DNA of 64,000 nucleotides from the NCBI RefSeq assembly GCF_009914055.1, contig NZ_CP028271.1:3968001-4032000 (forward strand). Direction: 5' to 3'. This stretch comes from Mixta intestinalis. Its GTDB lineage: Bacteria > Pseudomonadota > Gammaproteobacteria > Enterobacterales > Enterobacteriaceae. The translations under genes were made by a program, and so were the position numbers. Position 1 is the first letter of the stretch, and each line of letters opens with the position of its first letter. This document shows, one piece after another, positions 16,185 to 25,294 of the stretch. The notes beneath the pieces are model-generated. The model made no database searches, was not told the origin of the DNA, and saw only the letters and a program-made list of their open reading frames with translations.

Positions 16185-18479
16185 TTACGCATTAAGTTTT
16201 ATTACAGCACCTTCCAGCGCTATACCTTCTTTATTTATAATAATTTTTGCGCCGCCAGCCCTAATGGTTATTTCACCCGTAGTAATGGAAATAAAATCAC
16301 TTTTTCCTTCACCTATACCAAATAAAATTCCATTCGAAGCCTTTTCGTCAATTTTACCGTTGATGGTACGTATATCGTCTCCGTTAACCGTTAAATCGCG
16401 CCCGCCTTTTAGTTCTACTTTTTCCAGGCCAAGCACCGTCAGCTCATGCCTGGCTTTAAAGGTTTCCTTTACCCGCTGGTCAACGGTAGTCTCTTCCTCG
16501 CCGTGAACTATCTTGGTGCGCTTGCCGGTAACGTCCAGCTTTTCCTCGCCTTTAACATTGGCCGTCCTGTTAATGACTACGGTGGTCTCCTGATTACCTT
16601 TTACCGTAATCTCCTGGTTACCTTTCACCGTCACTTCGCGTTTACCATCCACCTTTAACCGGTCATCAATCTTCACGTTGCGCGTGCGGTTCTTTTGTAC
16701 GGTGATGGTTTCATCGCCTTCCACCGTCGCTTTCCGGTCTTGTTTGATGGCGATAGTCTCTTTGCCGCTGACCTGCTCGTTACGGTTACCGCTAATTTCC
16801 AGCGTTTCGTTACCGGCAACCTTTTCGCTGCGGTTACCGGCGATGGTAATGGTTTCGTTGCCGTTAACGGTTTCGGTGCGATCCTGCTCAATGGTAGAGG
16901 TTTCATTCCCCGCGACGTTTTTTGTGCGGTTGCTGCCGACGCTATGGGATTCATCGTTTTTAACGTTGGTATCCATATTGCGTTCGGCCTGAATGAATAC
17001 CTGCTCGGCTCCCGCTTTGTCTTCAAAGCGCAGCATATTGGCGTTACCTGGGGTACCGTCTTTGGTGCGGCTCATAAATCCCATTTGCGTTGCCGCTGCG
17101 GGCAATGACCAGGGAGGCATACTGGCTTCGTTATAAACGCGCCCGGTGATGATCGGACGATCCGGATCGCCGTTAATAAAATCGACGATTACCTCATCGC
17201 CTACGCGCGGGATCTGCACGCCGCCGTAGCCCTGACCGGCCCAGGCGCTGGAAACGCGTATCCAGCAGGAGCTACTGTCATCCCCTTTAGCCTCGCGATC
17301 CCAGTGGAATTTCACCTTTACCCGGCCAAAACGATCGGTCCAGATTGATTCCCCAGCTGGCCCCACCACTCTCGCCGTTTGCGGGCCGTAGGTACGCGGC
17401 CAGCGCGTTTTCGCTTCGGGACGAAACGGCATATCCGCAGGCAGCACGGTGAAATCAAGCTGATGTATTGAGGTGCCCGCGCTGCCGCTGGCATAGGGGT
17501 TCTCTTCAAACTGGTAGTCAACGGCGGTAATCAGATAGTCACGGTTATCACTGGGCACCGGCGCGTTAATCAGCGTAAAGGTGTAACCGGGACAGATACC
17601 GATAGCCGTGGCGGTGGCGTGAATCTGCATATGATCGACCGCCCAGCGCTGCTGGCGGATGCGGGCATAAAACTCGCCGTGCCCGTGCTCTACATAACGT
17701 CCTGGCCAGTCGTAAACGTCGATATTACCTGGCCTGGGTGATGTGGGGTTCTGCCTGGCCTGCAACAGCCAGGCATGCGGCTTACGAAAATCATAATCGT
17801 CAACGCTGTAGAGGCCCGGCGTGACGCGCATTTCCGGCTGCCATCGGGCGATGCCTTCCGCATCGGCCACGCCGCCGGTGGCGGTCTGATAATAGGGGAT
17901 CGCTTCGTAAGTGGGGAAGGGCTTATGCGCATCCGGGCTGTCAGTTAATACCAGCGTATGGTTGCCATCTTCATGGCGGAAAAAATAGCTGATGCCCTCC
18001 AGCTCCATCAGGCGGCTGATAAAATCCAGGCTGCTTTCCTGGTACTGCACGCAATATTCCCAGTTGCGGTAGTTGCCGGTTAAGCGATCTTCTACGTTAA
18101 CCTGATACTCGCTCAGCAGGGTTTTGACAATAAGCGGTACGGTGGTTTCCTGGAAGATGCGCAGGTTGCGATCGCGTTTCATCGGCCACAGATCTGATTC
18201 CAGCGTCAGGGCGTAAGAGGTGTAACGGGTGCCGTCCAGCTCCTGCGAGCCCACCACGACGCGGGTAATTTTACCGTTCAGCCAGCGGAATGATGCGGTG
18301 TGTTGCAGCGGGATTTGAAGAGTAAGCGGCTGCCCCAGCAGCGTAGCGCTGTCGATGCGCGGATGAGGACTAAGTAACGTAACGTTGAGGCTAAAGGGTT
18401 CAGACAGCGCTTCGCGACCGGATAACTTCCAGAACAGTAACTCTTCTGCCGGAGAACGGGCGATAATTCGGTTGAGCAT
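16185..18479 (-). CDS. vgrG: VgrG (TssI) T6SS spike protein
   Basis: A 764-aa VgrG. Residues ~1-360 have the gp27-like fold (YCVQYQESSLDFISRLMELE, GISYFFRHEDGNHTLVL). Then comes the gp5-like OB fold with the hallmark IWTDRFGRVKVKFHWDRE, CWIRVSSAWAGQGYGG and GDEVIVDFINGDPDRPII. From about 500 to 700 there is an unusually regular beta-helix of ~8-residue repeats (VAGNETLEI, VSGKETIAI, VKGNQEITV). It tips the T6SS tube and carries the effectors encoded downstream. No C-terminal enzymatic extension is present. No other T6SS structural genes occur in the window, so this is an orphan vgrG module. Confidence 0.95.
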   Translation of the reverse strand: MLNRIIARSPAEELLFWKLSGREALSEPFSLNVTLLSPHPRIDSATLLGQPLTLQIPLQHTASFRWLNGKITRVVVGSQELDGTRYTSYALTLESDLWPMKRDRNLRIFQETTVPLIVKTLLSEYQVNVEDRLTGNYRNWEYCVQYQESSLDFISRLMELEGISYFFRHEDGNHTLVLTDSPDAHKPFPTYEAIPYYQTATGGVADAEGIARWQPEMRVTPGLYSVDDYDFRKPHAWLLQARQNPTSPRPGNIDVYDWPGRYVEHGHGEFYARIRQQRWAVDHMQIHATATAIGICPGYTFTLINAPVPSDNRDYLITAVDYQFEENPYASGSAGTSIHQLDFTVLPADMPFRPEAKTRWPRTYGPQTARVVGPAGESIWTDRFGRVKVKFHWDREAKGDDSSSCWIRVSSAWAGQGYGGVQIPRVGDEVIVDFINGDPDRPIITGRVYNEASMPPWSLPAAATQMGFMSRTKDGTPGNANMLRFEDKAGAEQVFIQAERNMDTNVKNDESHSVGSNRTKNVAGNETSTIEQDRTETVNGNETITIAGNRSEKVAGNETLEISGNRNEQVSGKETIAIKQDRKATVEGDETITVQKNRTRNVKIDDRLKVDGKREVTVKGNQEITVKGNQETTVVINRTANVKGEEKLDVTGKRTKIVHGEEETTVDQRVKETFKARHELTVLGLEKVELKGGRDLTVNGDDIRTINGKIDEKASNGILFGIGEGKSDFISITTGEITIRAGGAKIIINKEGIALEGAVIKLNA

Positions 18480-18612
18480 AATTTATCATCCATGAGCAAC
18501 GCACAGCATTTTCTGTATATTTTTTCGATTAGTACCGCCGGAAGGAATAAGGGTCAATTAAGCAATGTTAAACAATAGATTTACGGAAAACGCACAAAAT
18601 TTTTCCCGATGC

Positions 18613-18637
18613 GAAAAAAGGTGCCATAGAGGCACCC
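18613..18637 (-). terminator. Rho-independent terminator downstream of yhjE
   Basis: On the minus strand, GGTGCC-TCTAT-GGCACC is followed by TTTTTTC. It lies about 110 bp beyond the yhjE stop, between yhjE and vgrG. Nothing else is seen in the 267-bp gap. Confidence 0.75.
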
Positions 18638-18746
18638 CTGGATGCGGATATTATCCGTCGCGCGTGTAACAACTTGGCTGTAATAAAGCGCCAGATGGCA
18701 TCCGTGCCAGCGACTTTATTCGCGGCGCTCTAATTATGTCAGCGCA

Positions 18747-20078
18747 TCAGGCTTCATACAGCGTCTGATGGCGGGTCTCTTTACAGGCGAGCAGTGCCAG
18801 CAGCGTGAGTAATGCCATCGTGGCCAGATAAAGCCCCACGGCGAACAGCCCATAGTGTGCGTTAAGCCAGGCCGCGATATAGGGCGCGACCGAAGCGCCG
18901 AGGATCGACGACAGATTGTAGGAGAACGACGCGCCGGTATAGCGCACCTCTGTCGGAAACAGTTCCGGCAGCAGCGCACCCATCGGGCCGAAGGTCAGCC
19001 CCATAATGCTCAGGCCGATCAGCAGGAACAGCATCATCATCGTCTGGCTGCCGGAGGCCATCAGCGCCGGAAACAGCAGCGCAAACAGCATAATCCCCAG
19101 CGTGATCACAATCATCGTCTTACGGCGTCCGAAACGATCGGCCAGCAGACCGGCCACTGGCACCATTGCGCCAAAGCCAATCACCGCGACCATCAACATC
19201 CACAGCAGGCTGTTGCGTGAGAAGCCCAGCCCGGCAGGGACAGGCGCGGTGCCATAGCTCATCGAGTAGACGGTCATAATGTAGAATAGCGTGTAGGTCG
19301 CCAGCATAATAAAGGTGCCGAGAATCGTTGCGCCCAGATGCTTGCTCAGCAGGGTGCCGATCGGTACGCGTACCTGCTTTTTCTCTTTCTGTACCTTAGC
19401 GAAGACTGGGCTTTCATGCAGCGAAACGCGCACGTAGAGGCCGATAATCACCAGCACGGCGGAGAGGATAAAAGGTACGCGCCAGCCCCAGCTCATAAAC
19501 TGCGCGTCGGTCAGCAGCCAGGAGAGCAGCAAAAACGTGCCGTTAGCGAAGAAGAAGCCGATTGGTGCGCCAAGCTGTGGGAACGAGCCATACAGCGCGC
19601 GTTTCTTCGCCGGAGCGTTTTCCGTTGCCAGCAGCGCCGCGCCGCCCCATTCACCGCCGAGACCCAGCCCCTGACCGAAACGCGCCAGCGCCAGCAGCAG
19701 CGGAGCAAAAACGCCAATAGAGTCATAGCCCGGCAGCAGGCCGATAACCACCGTTGAAATACCCATCGTCAGTAATGACGCAACCAGCGTTGCTTTACGT
19801 CCAACGCGATCGCCGAAATGCCCGAAAAGCGCGGAGCCGATAGGGCGGGCAACAAAGGCGATGGCGAAGGTTGCCAGCGACTGTAGCGTGGCAACGGTCG
19901 CATCGCCCTGCGGAAAGAAAATATGCGGGAAGACGATCACGGCGGCGGTGGCGTAGATATAAAAATCGAAAAATTCGATCGCGGTGCCGACCAGCGAAGC
20001 GATGACCACTTTACCGCGCGAATTAACCGGCGCGGCGGCGGTTTCAGTGTCGATTGTTGTTGCGATGGTTGCTTGCAT
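18747..20078 (-). CDS. yhjE: MFS transporter YhjE
   Basis: A 443-aa inner-membrane carrier of the metabolite:H+ symporter (MHS) family with twelve predicted helices. Visible MFS motifs are GHFGDRVGRK between helices 2 and 3, its repeat LLADRFGRRK in the second half, and the MHS segment GQGLGLGGEWGGAALLATEN. Length and neighbours (yhjD upstream, yhjG beyond the island) match E. coli YhjE. The substrate is unknown; related carriers move organic acids or osmolytes. It is transcribed in the same direction as yhjD and yhjC, with a 285-bp gap before yhjD that holds no evident gene. Confidence 0.9.
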   Translation of the reverse strand: MQATIATTIDTETAAAPVNSRGKVVIASLVGTAIEFFDFYIYATAAVIVFPHIFFPQGDATVATLQSLATFAIAFVARPIGSALFGHFGDRVGRKATLVASLLTMGISTVVIGLLPGYDSIGVFAPLLLALARFGQGLGLGGEWGGAALLATENAPAKKRALYGSFPQLGAPIGFFFANGTFLLLSWLLTDAQFMSWGWRVPFILSAVLVIIGLYVRVSLHESPVFAKVQKEKKQVRVPIGTLLSKHLGATILGTFIMLATYTLFYIMTVYSMSYGTAPVPAGLGFSRNSLLWMLMVAVIGFGAMVPVAGLLADRFGRRKTMIVITLGIMLFALLFPALMASGSQTMMMLFLLIGLSIMGLTFGPMGALLPELFPTEVRYTGASFSYNLSSILGASVAPYIAAWLNAHYGLFAVGLYLATMALLTLLALLACKETRHQTLYEA

Positions 20079-20363
20079 AATTGTTTCTTATTTGTAAACC
20101 GAACAAAGAATCTTACGCACAGCTTCCGGCAGGTTCAATGGTGAAAAGCCGCGTCAACGCTGGGCTGAAGGCCGGAAAAGAGGATAATTTTTAACAAAAA
20201 AGCTTTACTGGCGGATGGCAAGGGAAACGGCCGGTTTTCTGGCGGGAACCACTGCAAAACGGGAAAATAAAAGTGAGGGGTTAGTTATTCATGCTGGCTA
20301 TTGCGCAAATTTTGCCCAGGACGCGGCATTTTCCTCTGCTGTGCCGCGTCACTGGTGCTCAGC

Positions 20364-21371
20364 TTATTTTTTCCGCCGCAGGTTAAGCGGTGGATCGTTT
20401 TCATAATCGGCGGTCGCGATCCAGGCGGCGCAGAACAGCGTCAGGCGGGCAAAGAAGTAGAAGAAGGCCATCAGCCCCAGTACGGAGCCGAAGGCGGCAC
20501 CGGAGGGCGACGAGGCGAGCTTGGGCAGCGTCAGGGTCATAATGAACTTGATCGCTTCAAAGCCGATCGCCGCCAGCAGCGTGCCGCGCAGCAGCGCTTT
20601 CTTATGCGGGCGATGGCGCGGCAGAATCCAGAAGATCCATAAAAACAGCAGGTAGTTGGCAAAAATAGAGATCGACAGAGCGATTAACGTCATTGCCGGA
20701 CGCAGCCATTCTATATCCTCCAGCCCCAGCGCCCGCACGATCGCCGCCTGTGCCGCACCGGCAATAGAGGTCAGAGACAGGGTAATAATCAGCGCCAGCA
20801 CCAGCCCGGTCAGGGAAATAAAGTCGCGGGTATATTTGAAATAGATCTTCTCTTTATCCTGCGCGCCGCGTTCCCAGACGTCGCGTGACTGGGCGCGAAT
20901 CGCTTCACGCAGGTTGCCCATCCAGCTAATGCCGGAATAGAGCGCTACCAGCAAACCGGTAATACCTACCGTGGTGCGCTGTTCAACGGCGGTATGTACC
21001 GTATTTTTCAGCGTGCTGGCCAGCGTAGGATCGCTGATGCTGTTGACGATGCGCTCAATCAGTTCGTTCAGCAGCGTCGGGTGTGAGGCCAGCACGAAAC
21101 CCACCGCAGCGAATGACACCATCAAAATGGGGATGAGTGACAGAAAAGAGAAATAGGTAATCGCCGCACCAAACTGGCTGCCGAGGCGATCGGTAAAGCG
21201 CTCTCCGGCGCGAATAAAATGTGCCACTGCCGGAATCGCCTGAAACCAGCTGACAAAGCGTGAAACGCGAGTGAGAGAACGATCGACAGTATGATTGCCG
21301 GTTTTAATATTAATCAGCGGCTTATTTTCTTCCTGCCGCTGTTCGGGTGGCTGCGCATGTTTTTCCGTCAT
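20364..21371 (-). CDS. yhjD: YihY/virulence factor BrkB family inner-membrane protein YhjD
   Basis: A 335-aa polytopic membrane protein of the YihY/BrkB family. After a polar N-terminus (MTEKHAQPPEQRQEE) there are six predicted helices, with family landmarks AITYFSFLSLIPILMVSFAA, GITGLLVALYSGISWMGNLR and WIFWILPRHRPHKKALLRG. In E. coli, mutations in yhjD allow growth without Kdo-lipid A export functions, hinting at a role in envelope lipid transport; the activity itself is unproven. It sits 55 bp after yhjC on the same strand. Confidence 0.9.
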   Translation of the reverse strand: MTEKHAQPPEQRQEENKPLINIKTGNHTVDRSLTRVSRFVSWFQAIPAVAHFIRAGERFTDRLGSQFGAAITYFSFLSLIPILMVSFAAVGFVLASHPTLLNELIERIVNSISDPTLASTLKNTVHTAVEQRTTVGITGLLVALYSGISWMGNLREAIRAQSRDVWERGAQDKEKIYFKYTRDFISLTGLVLALIITLSLTSIAGAAQAAIVRALGLEDIEWLRPAMTLIALSISIFANYLLFLWIFWILPRHRPHKKALLRGTLLAAIGFEAIKFIMTLTLPKLASSPSGAAFGSVLGLMAFFYFFARLTLFCAAWIATADYENDPPLNLRRKK

Positions 21372-21426
21372 GAACCGGACTCATCCTTCTGTTTTATTGC
21401 GTCAAATTCTCATTATAGCCGCGCCG

Positions 21427-22326
21427 TCACGCGACGTACTCTTTCATTACCTGCGCCAGCCATTCCATAAACACTCTGACACGCTGCGTCAGGTTGCGGC
21501 GGTGCGGCCAGAGCAACAACAGCGGTATCGGACGAGCACGGAAATGGGGCAAAACTTCCACCAGTTGCTGATTCTCCAGCAGCGGCTGCACGCCGTAATG
21601 CGGTGCCTGAATAATACCCAGCCCGGCCTGGCAGGCATGGCGATAAGCGGGCGTCGAGTTGACGGTCAGCGCGCCGCCGGTCTGGATAAAGTGGCTGCGC
21701 TGTCCATCGTAATACTCAAAGCCTGCGGGCGCTGCGCCCAGCTGTTGGCTGTAATGCACCATCGCATGCTGCGATAAATCCTCCAGCCTGAGCGGCATCC
21801 CGAAGCGCATCAGATAGTCGGGGCTGGCACAATTGATCATTGCCAGCTGGCCCAGCGTACGGCTCATCAGGCTGGGATCTTGTAGTTGCCCGATGCGCAC
21901 TACACAGTCAAATCCTTCACGGATGGCGTCTACCTGGCGATCGCTGCTGCTTAGCTCCAGTTCCAGGCCGGGGTAGTGCTGCAAAAAGTCGGGCAGACGG
22001 GGAATAATAATATCGGTTGCCAGCGCCACCGGCATATCCACCCGTAGCCGCCCGCTGAGCGTCGCTGGCTCACTCTGAAACAGTGCATCCATCTCATCCA
22101 GCGTGGCCAGTACGTCGCGGCAGCGTTCATAGTAGATCAGCCCATCCTGAGTCAGCTGAACACGCCGCGTCGTGCGGTGCAGCAGACGCGCGCCCATACG
22201 CTCTTCCAGGGCCTGAACTTGCCGTGAGACGCTGCCCTTTGGCTGACCAAGACTTTCTGCCGCACGGGTAAAGCTTTCCATTTCTGCGACAGTAACGAAA
22301 ACCTTCATTGCATGAATTTTATCCAT
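21427..22326 (-). CDS. yhjC: LysR-type transcriptional regulator YhjC
   Basis: A 299-aa LysR-type regulator. The N-terminal winged helix-turn-helix reads MKVFVTVAEMESFTRAAESL then GQPKGSVSRQVQALEERMGA, and the C-terminal effector domain begins near residue 95. An upstream ATG (22410) is in frame, but starting at 22326 (MDKIHAMKVF) gives the usual LysR start and the E. coli YhjC length. Conserved order with yhjD and yhjE suggests it may regulate them; the inducer is unknown. Confidence 0.85.
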   Translation of the reverse strand: MDKIHAMKVFVTVAEMESFTRAAESLGQPKGSVSRQVQALEERMGARLLHRTTRRVQLTQDGLIYYERCRDVLATLDEMDALFQSEPATLSGRLRVDMPVALATDIIIPRLPDFLQHYPGLELELSSSDRQVDAIREGFDCVVRIGQLQDPSLMSRTLGQLAMINCASPDYLMRFGMPLRLEDLSQHAMVHYSQQLGAAPAGFEYYDGQRSHFIQTGGALTVNSTPAYRHACQAGLGIIQAPHYGVQPLLENQQLVEVLPHFRARPIPLLLLWPHRRNLTQRVRVFMEWLAQVMKEYVA

Positions 22327-22690
22327 CTTAAAACCCGTTTGTTGTCGTAAATGAAACAATGAAGCGTTATCTGTCTGCTTTAGCCATAGGAAACGATTCA
22401 ATATGCTCATTTTTTACTCTTAGGCAAGGCTGTGATAGGAAAAAAGTTAATAAAATCACGTTAATTGATGGGGTAGCACCCTTTTAGGGGGTTATTGCGT
22501 ACAGAATCGGTCATAAAACGGGGCTGTTGGTTGTTTTAGCGGGTATGGACAGAGGAAAATATTGCAAAGACAAAGAGACTGGCGTCAGGGCAAGCCGGGG
22601 AGCGTTATGCAACGCTGCTGGCGCTGCGGTATACGTCACCGCCAGCCTGTTGAAGCACCAGGCGGCCTCCCGGAGCAGGCCGCCTGAGGT
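22327..22690. other. Intergenic region with hairpin after phosphoketolase gene
   Basis: 364 bp. The only clear structure is a 10-bp inverted repeat CAGGCGGCCT (22659-22668) / AGGCCGCCTG (22677-22686), four bases past the phosphoketolase stop, probably its terminator although no T-run follows. The rest probably holds the yhjC promoter; no gene is seen. Confidence 0.5.
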
Positions 22691-25090
22691 TTATTCCGGC
22701 ACGTCGCTGCTGCCCTGTTGCGACGGCCACTTCCAGTTACGCACTTCTGGCACATCTTCACCATATTCACGTACATAGCGATGATGTTCAGCAATTCTCT
22801 CTGCAAGATCGTCGAGTATCGCGTCTGCTTTACCCTGTAGCGCAGGCACGCGCAGAAGCGCCTCCTGCGCCAGATGGTAGCGATCCAGCTCGTTCATCAC
22901 TGTCATATCGAACGGTGTGGTGGTGGTGCCTTCTTCCATAAAACCGCGCACGTGGAAGTTGCGGTAGTTATTGCGCCGGTAGGTCAGCCGGTGGATCAGG
23001 CTGGGGTAGCCGTGGAAGGCGAACACGACGGGCTTGTCGGTGGTAAACAGCTGGTCAAATGCCTCATCTTCCATGCCGTGTGGATGCTCATCTTTGGTTT
23101 GCAGCGCCATCAGATCGACCACGTTGACTACGCGCACACTCAGATCGGGCAGATATTCACGCAGCAGGTCGACCGCTGCCAGCGTTTCCATCGTGGGCAC
23201 ATCGCCCGCACAGGCCATTACCACATCGGGCTGTCGGCCCGGCTGTTCGTTACCTGCCCACGTCCAGATGCCCATGCCCGCTTCACAGTGTTGAATGGCC
23301 TGGTCCATCGTGAGCCACTGCGGCTCCGGCTGTTTACCGGCGACGATAACGTTAATCCGATCCCAGGTTTTCAGGCAGTGATCGCCCACCCACAGCAGCG
23401 TATTGGCATCCGGCGGCAGATAGATACGCACAATATCTGACTTCTTATTCGCGACGTGATCGATAAAGCCGGGGTCCTGATGGCTGTAGCCGTTGTGGTC
23501 CTGACGCCAGACGTGTGAGGAGAGCAGGTAGTTCAGCGAGGAAACCGGTTCGCGCCACGGCAGCTTGCGCGTCACTTTCAGCCATTTCGCGTGCTGATTA
23601 AACATCGAATCAATGATATGGATAAAGGCTTCGTAGCAGTTAAACAGGCCGTGACGCCCGGTAAGCAGATAGCCTTCCAGCCAGCCCTGACACTGATGTT
23701 CACTAAGGATTTCCATCACTCTGCCATCGGGTGCCAGCTGTTCGTCATAGTCGCGTACCTCTTCCATCCAGGTGCGGCTGGTAACGTCAAAGACCTTACT
23801 GAGGCGGTTAGAAGCCGTTTCATCCGGGCCGAACAGACGAAAGTTATCTTTATTACGCTGGAAAATGGCGCTCAGATACTGCCCCAGCACTTCCGTGGAC
23901 TGTACCTGTTTTTCGCCCGGCGTGGTGACATCAACGGCAAAATCGCGGATATCGGGCGTTTCCAGTTCGCGCCGCAGCCGTCCACCGTTAGCGTAGGGTG
24001 TTGAACCCATACGTTTATCGCCCTGCGGTGCCAGCGCACGCAGCTCCGGCTTCAGCCGCCCCTGTTCGTCAAACAGATCTTCCGGCTGATAGCTGCGCAT
24101 CCAGTTTTCCAGAATCTGACGATGCTCATCGTTTTCACGGCAGGAAGAGACCGGCACCTGATGCGCACGCCAGAAATCTTCCACCTTTTTGCCATCCACC
24201 GTTTGTGGGCCGGTCCAGCCTTTCGGGCTGCGCAGAATAATCATCGGCCAGCGCGGAATGGCTTCTGACGTTTCGCCGCGCCGCGCGCGCTGCTGATAGT
24301 CGCGAATTTTATCGAAAGCCTTATCCAGCGTCTCGGCCATCAGCTGATGCATTTTCTCCGGCTCGTGGCCGCAAACGAACAGCGGCTCATAGCCGTAGCC
24401 GCTAAACAGCTGATGTAAATCCTCATCGCTGCTGCGCCCCAACAGCGTCGGGTTAGCGATTTTATAGCCGTTGAGGTGCAGGATTGGCAGCACTGCGCCG
24501 TCGCGTGCCGCATTGAGAAATTTGGTGCCGTGCCAGCTGGAGGCGAGCGGGCCGGTTTCCGCCTCGCCGTCGCCGATAACGCAGGCGGCGATCAGATCGG
24601 GATAGTCAAATACCGCGCCGAAAGCGTGCGACAGCGAATAGCCCAGTTCGCCACCTTCGTTAATCGAGCCTGGGGTTTCCGGCGCGGCGTGGCTGGGTAT
24701 GCCGCCGGGAAAAGAGAACTGTTTAAACAGCCGCTGCATTCCCTGCGCATCTTCGCTGATATCGGGATAGATTTCGCTGTAGCTGCCTTCCAGCCAGGTA
24801 TTAGCCACCATTCCCGGCCCGCCGTGTCCGGGGCCGCAGATATAGATCATATCCAGATCGCGCTGGCGGATAATACGGTTGAGGTGCGCATAGATAAAAT
24901 TGAGCCCCGGCGTGGTGCCCCAGTGCCCCAGCAGACGCGGCTTGATATGTTCTGCTTTTAACGGCTCGCGCAGCAGCGGGTTATCCATCAGATAAATTTG
25001 CCCGACCGACAGATAATTGGCGGCACGCCAGTAGCGATCGAGCAGGGTAAGTTCTTCGGCGGCATTCGGTTTTGACGTTGGGAGCGTCAT
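22691..25090 (-). CDS. xfp: Phosphoketolase (xylulose-5-P/fructose-6-P)
   Basis: A 799-aa thiamine-diphosphate enzyme that splits xylulose 5-phosphate (and often fructose 6-phosphate) with phosphate to give acetyl phosphate plus a triose or tetrose phosphate. Signature blocks are present: GHGGPGMVANTW and IGDGEAETGPLASSWHGTKF (TPP/Mg site), and NCYEAFIHIIDSMFNQHAKW. The open frame runs upstream to 25147, but the ATG at 25090 (MTLPTSK) follows a strong GGAGG and fits the family length. It lies upstream of no partner such as ackA or pta here, so acetyl phosphate use depends on genes elsewhere. Confidence 0.93.
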   Translation of the reverse strand: MTLPTSKPNAAEELTLLDRYWRAANYLSVGQIYLMDNPLLREPLKAEHIKPRLLGHWGTTPGLNFIYAHLNRIIRQRDLDMIYICGPGHGGPGMVANTWLEGSYSEIYPDISEDAQGMQRLFKQFSFPGGIPSHAAPETPGSINEGGELGYSLSHAFGAVFDYPDLIAACVIGDGEAETGPLASSWHGTKFLNAARDGAVLPILHLNGYKIANPTLLGRSSDEDLHQLFSGYGYEPLFVCGHEPEKMHQLMAETLDKAFDKIRDYQQRARRGETSEAIPRWPMIILRSPKGWTGPQTVDGKKVEDFWRAHQVPVSSCRENDEHRQILENWMRSYQPEDLFDEQGRLKPELRALAPQGDKRMGSTPYANGGRLRRELETPDIRDFAVDVTTPGEKQVQSTEVLGQYLSAIFQRNKDNFRLFGPDETASNRLSKVFDVTSRTWMEEVRDYDEQLAPDGRVMEILSEHQCQGWLEGYLLTGRHGLFNCYEAFIHIIDSMFNQHAKWLKVTRKLPWREPVSSLNYLLSSHVWRQDHNGYSHQDPGFIDHVANKKSDIVRIYLPPDANTLLWVGDHCLKTWDRINVIVAGKQPEPQWLTMDQAIQHCEAGMGIWTWAGNEQPGRQPDVVMACAGDVPTMETLAAVDLLREYLPDLSVRVVNVVDLMALQTKDEHPHGMEDEAFDQLFTTDKPVVFAFHGYPSLIHRLTYRRNNYRNFHVRGFMEEGTTTTPFDMTVMNELDRYHLAQEALLRVPALQGKADAILDDLAERIAEHHRYVREYGEDVPEVRNWKWPSQQGSSDVPE

Positions 25091-25246
25091 GTTTTCCCTC
25101 CTGTGACAACAATCACAACTACGGGGCCAGCCCGCAACGGAATTCACTACTCCTTAAACCTAATAGAAGAATGCCTTATCAGCCAAAAAACCGGCAATTT
25201 TAGGGATTTTTACCTGAAAATATCGGTGGATGATGCTTTGCGCCGA

Positions 25247-25272
25247 TAAAAAAAGCGGCATTGCTGCCGCTC
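25247..25272 (-). terminator. Rho-independent terminator of mqo
   Basis: On the minus strand, AGCGGCA-GCAA-TGCCGCT is followed by a seven-base T-run, 22 bp after the mqo stop. It is a canonical intrinsic terminator and shows that mqo and the phosphoketolase gene are separate units. Confidence 0.9.
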
Positions 25273-25294
25273 TGATGGGGTATTTTGAAGTGGG

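Noticed and set aside
6400..18740. Complete T6SS cluster or integrase-borne island
   Set aside because: No hcp, tssB/C, clpV, tssJKLM or recombinase genes and no flanking repeats were seen; only vgrG and cargo are present.
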